A stretch of 35,363 bases of DNA from Candidatus Vogelbacteria bacterium RIFOXYD1_FULL_44_32 (GCA_001823065.1 MHTJ01000004.1:2476-37838); one strand, 5' to 3'; positions 20,674 to 26,676 are shown, numbered from the stretch's first letter. Program-made: numbers and translations. The notes: generated by a model from the letters alone, not told the origin.

Positions 20674-22095
20674 ATGGACAGTAAATTTTCTAATCTAACA
20701 ATCGAGACAGCCGGAGCGGGTTTTCGCGCTGGTGATTTTGCGCCGACCGACTTGGCTAATTTTTATTTGACCCGAATCAAAGCCAAAAATTCGGATTTAA
20801 ATGCTTATCTAGAAGTATATGATGATGTTTTAGCTCAAGCGGAACAGGTCACTAAAATATTAAAACAGAATTCTGATTCTAAGTTGGCGGGCATCCCTTT
20901 GGCAATCAAAGATAACATTCTCATTGATGGTAAAATCGCTTCGGCTGGCTCAAAAATGTTGGCCAATTATGTCGCCGTCTATGATGCCACGGTCATAAAA
21001 AAACTAAAACAAGCAGGGGCAATTTTTCTGGGCCGAGCCAATATGGATGAATTTGCGATGGGGGGTTCGACCGAAAATTCAGCCTTTGGCCCGACGGGTA
21101 ATCCGTTTGATAAAACCAGAGTGGCCGGGGGCTCGTCGGGTGGTTCGGCGGCCGCCGTGGGGGCCAATTTGGCTTTGGCCGCCCTCGGGTCGGACACGGG
21201 TGGCTCTATTCGCCAACCGGCTAGTTTTTGTGGGGTGGTTGGCTTGAAGCCAACCTACGGTACAGTTTCGCGCTACGGCGTGGTGGCGATGGCTTCATCA
21301 CTAGATCAAATTGGGCCTCTGACTAAAACTGTCGCTGATGCCGAGCTGGTTTATCGCGTTATTAGTGGTCGTGATGAGAAAGATTCTACCACGATTGATC
21401 CGCAGGTTATGGTGGTGCCGGAAAAAATGACAATTGGTGTCCCTTATGACTTTTTGGCATCGGGGGTGGATCCGGTGGTGTTGGCTAATTTTAATTTGGT
21501 CCTCGACCAATTAAAAAAAACCGGGCACACTGTCAAAGAAGTTTCTTTACCCAATCTTAAATATTCGCTCGCTAGTTATTATGTGTTGATGCCGGCTGAA
21601 AGCTCGACCAACCTGGGGCGGTTTGATGGTTTGCGTTATGGAGCCCTCCAGGAAGGAAAAAATTTGTTGGAGGAATATATGAATTCCCGCGGGGTAGGAT
21701 TTGGGCCAGAGGTGAGACGGCGGATTATTTTAGGTACCTATGTTTTGTCGGCTGGCTACTATGATGCCTATTATGGCAAGGCGACCGCGGTGCGAGAGCT
21801 GATCAGAGGGGATTATGTTAAAGCATTTAGTAAAGACGGAGCCGGGGTGGATGTTATTATGACCCCGACCGCACCCACTCCTGCGTTTAAAATTGGTGAA
21901 AAAGTTGATGATCCATTGCAGATGTATCTGGAAGACATTTTTACGGTGCCGGCCAACCTAGCTGGTGTACCGGCGCTCGCCGTACCATCAGGTAAAACCG
22001 ACAGTGGGCTACCACTGGGGGTGCAAATTACCGGCCCGCATTTTGGTGAGGATATCTTATTTGCGCTGGGCCGAGAAATTGAGACAATAATATAA
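20674..22095 (+). CDS. gatA: Asp-tRNA(Asn)/Glu-tRNA(Gln) amidotransferase subunit A
   Basis: Amidase signature GGSSGGSAAAVGANLALAALGSDTGGSIRQPASFCGVVGLKPTYG. Confidence 0.97.
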   Translation: MDSKFSNLTIETAGAGFRAGDFAPTDLANFYLTRIKAKNSDLNAYLEVYDDVLAQAEQVTKILKQNSDSKLAGIPLAIKDNILIDGKIASAGSKMLANYVAVYDATVIKKLKQAGAIFLGRANMDEFAMGGSTENSAFGPTGNPFDKTRVAGGSSGGSAAAVGANLALAALGSDTGGSIRQPASFCGVVGLKPTYGTVSRYGVVAMASSLDQIGPLTKTVADAELVYRVISGRDEKDSTTIDPQVMVVPEKMTIGVPYDFLASGVDPVVLANFNLVLDQLKKTGHTVKEVSLPNLKYSLASYYVLMPAESSTNLGRFDGLRYGALQEGKNLLEEYMNSRGVGFGPEVRRRIILGTYVLSAGYYDAYYGKATAVRELIRGDYVKAFSKDGAGVDVIMTPTAPTPAFKIGEKVDDPLQMYLEDIFTVPANLAGVPALAVPSGKTDSGLPLGVQITGPHFGEDILFALGREIETII

Positions 22096-22643
22096 TGATC
22101 ACCTCTCTCAATCCATTGTATTTTATCAATTGGCTTTATGAAGCTATTGGTGGGTGGCTTACTTTTTCGGTGGTTACAATTTTTATGGCTAAAGCGATTT
22201 GGACGGCGCTTAGTGTCGTATTGTCGGTGGTTCTAGTGATAATTTTAATAAAAAAGAACGAATTAAAAAAATTAGACCGGGCTGAATATAAGGAGGCGAT
22301 GAGACAAGCAACAACCAAAGCCGACAGCAATCGTAATGAAGCCTGGGAGAAAATTTTGTCTCACCTAGAGTCGGGTAATCAATCTGATTGGAAGTTGGCA
22401 ATTTTGGAAGCCGACACTATTTTGGATTCATTGGTGCAGAAAATGGGTTACAAGGGCGAAAATCTAGGGGAGCGTTTGAAGAATGTAGAGCCCAGTGATT
22501 TCCTAACTTTAAATGAAGCTTGGGAAGCGCACAAAATTCGTAATGCTATTGCTCACGAGGCGGGGTATGAGCTAAACCAACGGGAGGCCAAACGCGTTAT
22601 GAAATTATTTGAAAGTGTTTTCCGCGAGTTTGGGTATTTATAA
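22095..22643 (+). CDS. membrane-anchored protein with C-terminal HEPN-like R-x4-H motif, unknown function
   Basis: N-terminal TM region; LTLNEAWEAHKIRNAIAHEAGYELNQREAKRVMKLFESVF. Confidence 0.75.
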   Translation: MITSLNPLYFINWLYEAIGGWLTFSVVTIFMAKAIWTALSVVLSVVLVIILIKKNELKKLDRAEYKEAMRQATTKADSNRNEAWEKILSHLESGNQSDWKLAILEADTILDSLVQKMGYKGENLGERLKNVEPSDFLTLNEAWEAHKIRNAIAHEAGYELNQREAKRVMKLFESVFREFGYL

Positions 22644-22645
22644 AT

Positions 22646-23212
22646 CTACCTCTGTTCTTCTCGTAAAATCTGGGCTTGATAAATAGTTGCAAGTACCTGA
22701 ATAATTCCCATAACAATAAATAAGGTAGCAAAAGAAAAATAATGAACAATAGTACCACCGATGATTATAGCTATGGCTGTAACCATTTTTGTTTGGCCGT
22801 CGGCCAAACCCCAAATGTAGCCATCATTATCTTTGTCAGAATATTTATCATAAAGAGCCATCCAAGTTGGGTTACATAGGGCAAGGGCAATACCAAGTCC
22901 AGCTTGAACTAGAAACAAGTGAATAGGGTTTTGGACAAAGATATAACTAAAAGTAAAAATAGCAGTTAGGGCATAGCCGGCGACCATTAGCTTTTCTTTA
23001 CTATATCTGTCGGATATTTTGCCTACCACTATTACCATTAGGCCGGTGGCAAACAAGTATATTGCCCAAGCCCAAGTAATTTCCAGAATATCACCGCCAA
23101 TCCTTTCGGTAAAAACAGCCAGGAGGGGACCCAACATACCGTCAGCAAAATTCCAGATATTACTACCCATAAGTAAGATTTTTTCTTTCGTGTGTAAAGA
23201 ATATTTTTTCAT
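22646..23212 (-). CDS. half-length MFS-type transporter protein
   Basis: 188 aa, about six TMs; MFS-like VVGKISDRYSKEKLMVAG loop; complete ORF from ATG to stop. Confidence 0.75.
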   Translation of the reverse strand: MKKYSLHTKEKILLMGSNIWNFADGMLGPLLAVFTERIGGDILEITWAWAIYLFATGLMVIVVGKISDRYSKEKLMVAGYALTAIFTFSYIFVQNPIHLFLVQAGLGIALALCNPTWMALYDKYSDKDNDGYIWGLADGQTKMVTAIAIIIGGTIVHYFSFATLFIVMGIIQVLATIYQAQILREEQR

Positions 23213-23228
23213 AAAGTTAATTATATCA

Positions 23229-23258
23229 AAAAGAGACAGCCTTGGCTGTCTCTTTTTG
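23229..23258. terminator. intrinsic terminator-like hairpin, symmetric A/T tails
   Basis: AAAAAGAGACAGCC-TT-GGCTGTCTCTTTTT. Confidence 0.8.
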
Positions 23259-23262
23259 TATT

Positions 23263-23279
23263 TTGTTGCGGGAGCCGGA
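23263..23279 (-). repeat. inverted copy of the tRNA-fMet 3' end (17 bp, exact)
   Basis: TTGTTGCGGGAGCCGGA is the exact reverse complement of 24373-24389 TCCGGCTCCCGCAACAA. Confidence 0.95.
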
Positions 23280-23286
23280 CTTTTTA

Positions 23287-23964
23287 CTATCGTGACGATA
23301 TTTCTTTGAGGGCTGACAGGATTTGGGTTCTAATACCACTACCGTTTCTAATTTTTATTCTTAAGGTGCCAAAGTGTATTTGGTAATTTTTGTAGTTTCT
23401 CAATACTTTTGTTTTAACTAGACTCGTCTTAGTGAATTGGCTTATATCAGTGCCGGTTAGTGAGCACCAATATTTAAGTACTTCATTGACACGGTGTTTG
23501 TGAATTTCATTTATACTGACTCTTAAAATTAAATTTTCTCTTTTTACTTTGTATATTTGCTCTAGCCATTTGATAATTATTAAAATAATTTTTGGGTCAC
23601 TATTTGTAAATCCAAATTCATTATTTCCTTTTTTATATCCTTCACCCCAATATAGAGCGAGTCCGGCTATGTATAGATCTCTTTTACTCCACTTCCCAAT
23701 GCTATTTTTCCCAGCATTCTCATCATCTTGTTTTTTCTTTTGCTGTATTTGTCTCCTAATATTATTATATTTTTTTAAGGATTTTATCCCCGCAAAATAT
23801 CGGTTTTTTGTTAAAATAATCTTTTGGTTTTTGGAAAGTACAATATCTTTACACCAGCGACTGACTGTGCTTTGACTAATATTTAAAACTAATGATATTT
23901 TTTTAATACCTAAACCATTTTGGCGCAAAATCATTGCTTCTTTTTTCTTTTCAGGCAAAGACAT
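23287..23964 (-). CDS. HTH protein with LAGLIDADG-like motif (putative homing-endonuclease-like)
   Basis: N-terminal HTH (ILRQNGLGIKKISLVLNISQSTVSRWCKD); LYIAGLALYWGEGYK resembles a LAGLIDADG helix with Glu; GFTNSDPKII and LRIKIRNGS follow. Confidence 0.6.
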   Translation of the reverse strand: MSLPEKKKEAMILRQNGLGIKKISLVLNISQSTVSRWCKDIVLSKNQKIILTKNRYFAGIKSLKKYNNIRRQIQQKKKQDDENAGKNSIGKWSKRDLYIAGLALYWGEGYKKGNNEFGFTNSDPKIILIIIKWLEQIYKVKRENLILRVSINEIHKHRVNEVLKYWCSLTGTDISQFTKTSLVKTKVLRNYKNYQIHFGTLRIKIRNGSGIRTQILSALKEISSR

Positions 23965-24018
23965 AAAATAAGACTACTGTTTACAGGTAGTATAACATAT
24001 ATAAGTTATTTTTAATAT

Positions 24019-24047
24019 TTGCATGATATCTTATTTTAAGGTAAGAT
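24019..24047 (+). promoter_or_regulatory. candidate promoter for the split tRNA-fMet gene
   Basis: TTGCAT, 17-bp spacer, TAAGAT, about 22 nt before the tRNA 5' end. Confidence 0.4.
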
Positions 24048-24068
24048 ATATTTGTTAGTGAAATATAT

Positions 24069-24386
24069 CGCGGGATAGAGGAGAGGTACCTCGGGAGGCT
24101 CAAATTGGGCTCACTATCCAGTAATGGGTAATGGAAACCCTGCCAAATTCGGTGAAACCTTCTTCGTTAAAAGCGAATGGCAACGCCGAGCCAAGCCGAG
24201 CACTACTTTTGGTTTCTAGAATATTCTAGAATTCAAAAGTGGTGCTCGGAAGGTGTAGAGACTAGACGACAGGCACCCTATTATGTAGGGTGAAGGCATA
24301 GTCCAGACCACAAACTTAATATAGGCAGTGAAAACTGTAGTGGTAAGCATAACCTCCAGACGCCGGTTCGATTCCGGCTCCCGCAA
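24069..24386 (+). tRNA. initiator tRNA-fMet(CAT), interrupted by a group I intron (exons 24069-24100 and 24348-24386)
   Basis: Joined exons: CGCGGGA TA GAGG AGAGGTA CCTC G GGAGG CTCATAA CCTCC AGAC GCCGG TTCGATT CCGGC TCCCGCA A. Initiator hallmarks: C1xA72 mismatch, A11-U24 pair. Confidence 0.93.
24101..24347 (+). ncRNA. group I intron (IC3-like, about 247 nt, no ORF) in tRNA-fMet
   Basis: Core strings AAATTCGGTGAAACC, AATGGCAACGCCGAGCCAAGC, AAGGTGTAGAGACTAGACG, AAGGCATAGTCCAG; P1 GGCT|CA-AAT-TGGGCT with U-G at the splice site; last base G. Confidence 0.93.
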
Positions 24387-24390
24387 CAAG

Positions 24391-24420
24391 AAGAATGACC
24401 GCTAAAAAGCGGTCATTCTT
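24391..24420 (+). terminator. hairpin/terminator after tRNA-fMet
   Basis: AAGAATGACCGC-TAAAAA-GCGGTCATTCTT perfect stem. Confidence 0.7.
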
Positions 24421-24458
24421 GTCAGGGATAATTTTAAAGTAGATAATTGTAAGGATAT

Positions 24459-24534
24459 GTCGGGGTAGCTCAGTTGGTAGAGCACAGGACTCATAAGCCT
24501 GGGGTCGTGGGTTCGATCCCCACCTCCGACACCA
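24459..24534 (+). tRNA. tRNA-Met(CAT), elongator-type (Ile2 not excluded), CCA encoded
   Basis: GTCGGGGTAGCTCAGTTGGTAGAGCACAGGACTCATAAGCCTGGGGTCGTGGGTTCGATCCCCACCTCCGACACCA. Confidence 0.93.
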
Positions 24535-24566
24535 CAAATAAACCAACAGTTTATTTGTGGTGTCGG
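24526..24566. repeat. perfect 17-bp inverted repeat that includes the tRNA-Met 3' end and CCA
   Basis: CCGACACCACAAATAAA-CCAACAG-TTTATTTGTGGTGTCGG. Confidence 0.95.
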
Positions 24567-24686
24567 AAACAACCAAACTGCTTTGGTTGTGTGGTGGGGG
24601 TCGAAAAGGTTGAGATTGTCGGAGTGAGCGTAGCGAAATGAGACGCGAAACCTGTACTGTTCCCGTAGGGAAAGATCCCCCGACAC
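24560..24686 (+). other. putative structured RNA / intergenic structured element
   Basis: Nested complementarities: GTGTCGG/CCGACAC (outer), ACAACCAAA-CTGC-TTTGGTTGT hairpin, GGGGGTC/GATCCCC, AGGTT/AACCT, TTCCC-GTA-GGGAA. Hand folding only. Confidence 0.4.
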
Positions 24687-24748
24687 TAGAATAGTCCCAG
24701 ACCTAATTTTTTGTTTATAAGTGATTAGGTAAAACACCTGTCACGTAA

Positions 24749-24754
24749 TATAAT
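24749..24754 (+). promoter_or_regulatory. candidate -10 box directly upstream of the LAGLIDADG gene
   Basis: TATAAT ends 6 nt before the GTG start at 24761. Confidence 0.4.
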
Positions 24755-24760
24755 ATTTGT

Positions 24761-25447
24761 GTGCCAGTATACAAGTATGTAGATAAAGGTTTTTTTAAGA
24801 AATGGTCACCCAATATGGCCTATGTTTTAGGATTTTTTGCGGCTGACGGGTATATAACTCACAATAAACGTGGGGCATATTTTTGGTGTATCCAAATTAC
24901 AGATAAAAAATTATTAGAACAGATTAAAAATATAATTAAGGCGGAGCATAAAATAAGCACAAGACCAAAGACAGGTAGTGCCAACACTATTTACCGCCTA
25001 CAGATCGGTAGTATTGAGATGTGTTATGATTTGCAAAAATTGGGTTTTATGGAACGTAAGACTAAAAATATGGTTGTGCCTAAAGTACCGCTAGAATATT
25101 TTCCCTATTTTGTTCGTGGTTATTTTGATGGGGACGGAAATGTCTGGACTGGTTATCTAAACAAAGATAGGAAGCAACCCACTTTGGCTATCACCTTAGC
25201 TTTTACTTCTTGTTCCAAGACTTTTTTGAGTCAATTATGGGATAAATTAAAACAATCGGGTGTTAAGGGAGGTTCGATCTATCAGTCTCAAGGAAATTAT
25301 TGCCGACTTCAATTTGGGACTGCTGATACTTTGAAAATTTACAGAATTATGTATAATCAGTCTGTCCTTGTTAAATCTAGTCTTTTTCTGGAAAGAAAGA
25401 GAAGAGTTTTTGATAAGTACAATAAGTTGAAGCGCTTGCGGTCGTAG
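24761..25447 (+). CDS. two-motif LAGLIDADG homing endonuclease
   Basis: YVLGFFAADGYI and YFVRGYFDGDGNV motifs about 100 aa apart; GTG start; stop codon TAG at 25445-25447 lies inside the tRNA-Asp gene. Confidence 0.92.
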   Translation: MPVYKYVDKGFFKKWSPNMAYVLGFFAADGYITHNKRGAYFWCIQITDKKLLEQIKNIIKAEHKISTRPKTGSANTIYRLQIGSIEMCYDLQKLGFMERKTKNMVVPKVPLEYFPYFVRGYFDGDGNVWTGYLNKDRKQPTLAITLAFTSCSKTFLSQLWDKLKQSGVKGGSIYQSQGNYCRLQFGTADTLKIYRIMYNQSVLVKSSLFLERKRRVFDKYNKLKRLRS

Positions 25448-25722
25448 CTCAACTGGTTAGAGCACCCGCCTGTAGAATACTGCAGCTTTTTGCCTAAAGG
25501 TAGATTGAAACTCTCTGGGATATCGGTGAAGGCTAAGTCTTCTTCCAGAAGATATGCGAATACCGAGGGAACCCAGCACATAATATGTGCTGGGGCGCCG
25601 TAGAGACTAGATACCGGAGCACCTAAGTGAAATATCATAAGGTGAAGATATAGTCCACGCCATTATGAAAGTAGTGGATAAGTGCACGCGGGAGGTTGCC
25701 GGTTCAAGTCCGGTCGACCGCG
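25438..25722 (+). tRNA. tRNA-Asp(GTC), interrupted by a group I intron (exons 25438-25473 and 25685-25722)
   Basis: Joined exons: GCGGTCG TA GCTC AACTGGTTA GAGC A CCCGC CTGTCAC GCGGG AGGTT GCCGG TTCAAGT CCGGT CGACCGC G; anticodon GTC; discriminator G73. Confidence 0.93.
25474..25684 (+). ncRNA. group I intron (about 211 nt, no ORF) in tRNA-Asp
   Basis: P1 CTGT|AG-AATA-CTGCAG with U-G at the splice site; ATCGGTGAAGGCT, GAATACCGAGGGAACCC, GCCGTAGAGACTAGATACCGG, GAAGATATAGTCCACGCC; terminal G. Confidence 0.92.
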
Positions 25723-25734
25723 CAAGACCAAAAA
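25706..25734 (+). repeat. direct repeat, copy A: tRNA-Asp 3' end plus flank
   Basis: AAGTCCGGTCGACCGCGCAAGACCAAAAA; 28/29 identical to 25932-25960. Confidence 0.95.
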
Positions 25735-25763
25735 GTCACAGATTTTGTCTGTGGCTTTTTGGT
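25727..25763 (+). terminator. intrinsic terminator after tRNA-Asp
   Basis: ACCAAAAAGTCACAGA-TTTTG-TCTGTGGCTTTTTGGT. Confidence 0.75.
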
Positions 25764-25775
25764 TTTAGTCACAGG

Positions 25776-25802
25776 AAAAAGCAAGCCAGCTACTTGGCTT
25801 GC
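25776..25802 (-). terminator. intrinsic terminator on the minus strand
   Basis: Minus strand GCAAGCCA-AGTAGC-TGGCTTGC followed by TTTTT. Confidence 0.7.
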
Positions 25803-25931
25803 GCCCGGGTTTGAAAGTCCTTTCGTTGCCGATCACTAGTTAGATGTTTCTGAGGCTTTGGTCGAAAAGTACCAGCGACCGCCCGCCTGTCATCGCCTAA
25901 GGTCTCAGACAATGGCGGACAGGTAGGGGGA

Positions 25932-25960
25932 AAGTCTGGTCGACCGCGCAAGACCAAAAA
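25932..25960 (+). repeat. direct repeat, copy B: orphan tRNA-Asp 3' end
   Basis: AAGTCTGGTCGACCGCGCAAGACCAAAAA, one mismatch to copy A; no intact tRNA upstream. Confidence 0.95.
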
Positions 25961-26010
25961 CCACCAACGCTCGATTAGCGGTTTTTGTGATATTGGATTA
26001 GGATAAGGAT

Positions 26011-26676
26011 ATGAAAAACACTCTAATTTTTGCTGGGCTGATTTTAGTTCTTGCAGGAGGCACTGTGTATTTAACATTTCAAAAGAAACCAGCGGAGAAG
26101 CCGGTGGGGGCAGATTTGGTAGCCACTAGCACTAAACCAGATTTTTATTTACCGGACCCACTAGGACCAAAAAAATATACGCACAATAATCCCTATTTTA
26201 CTTTTAATTTTCCAGCTGATTTTAGTTTGACCGAAGGTGGCCGGCCGGGCTTCGAAGACAATTGGAGCACCTTGTCCCAAGCCACCGGCACGGTATACAC
26301 CATTTTGACCTTGCCGCGCTCTTTTCAACCAGGGACTAATTTTTCCGAAGCCACGATTACTTTGGCTGGTAGTACGAGTGCCACCTCGACCTGCACTGAT
26401 TTACCAAATGAGGCCCTGATAAAATCAGGGCCAGTAAATATCGGTGGGGTGCAATTTGAGCGAGCGGAAATAAGCGAGGGGGCGGCTGGTAATTTATATC
26501 AAACTACGGTTTATCGTCGGCTGGTCAATAATATTTGTTTGTCTATCGAGTCGACTATTCACTCGACCAATCTTGGTGTTTATGATCAGGGTACGGTCAA
26601 AGAATTTGATCAATCAAAAATTGCCGATTTATTGTGGTCGGTTATTTCAACCTATAGTTTTAGACAAACAATTTAA
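26011..26676 (+). CDS. membrane-anchored hypothetical protein
   Basis: N-terminal TM, extracytoplasmic domain; no family recognised. Confidence 0.75.
   Translation: MKNTLIFAGLILVLAGGTVYLTFQKKPAEKPVGADLVATSTKPDFYLPDPLGPKKYTHNNPYFTFNFPADFSLTEGGRPGFEDNWSTLSQATGTVYTILTLPRSFQPGTNFSEATITLAGSTSATSTCTDLPNEALIKSGPVNIGGVQFERAEISEGAAGNLYQTTVYRRLVNNICLSIESTIHSTNLGVYDQGTVKEFDQSKIADLLWSVISTYSFRQTI

Noticed and set aside
24316-24737. Minus-strand ORFs (86 and 111 aa, e.g. VAGAGIEPASGGYAYHY and GGGDRTHDPRLMSPVLYQLSY)
   Set aside because: They are antisense translations of tRNA-fMet and tRNA-Met; these peptide strings are typical spurious tRNA-antisense ORFs.
25357-25638. Minus-strand ORF of 93 aa across the tRNA-Asp intron
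   Set aside because: Antisense to the tRNA exon, intron core and the LAGLIDADG gene end; no protein-like family signal.
24001-25960. CRISPR array or other regularly spaced repeats
   Set aside because: Repeats found here are pairs derived from tRNA ends, not regularly spaced units with unique spacers; no cas genes seen.
25790-26077. Minus-strand ORF of 95 aa
   Set aside because: Overlaps the start of the convincing plus-strand gene at 26011 and runs antisense through the tRNA-Asp 3' end copy; not called as CDS, though its tail directly precedes a terminator and is mentioned in the ncRNA finding.
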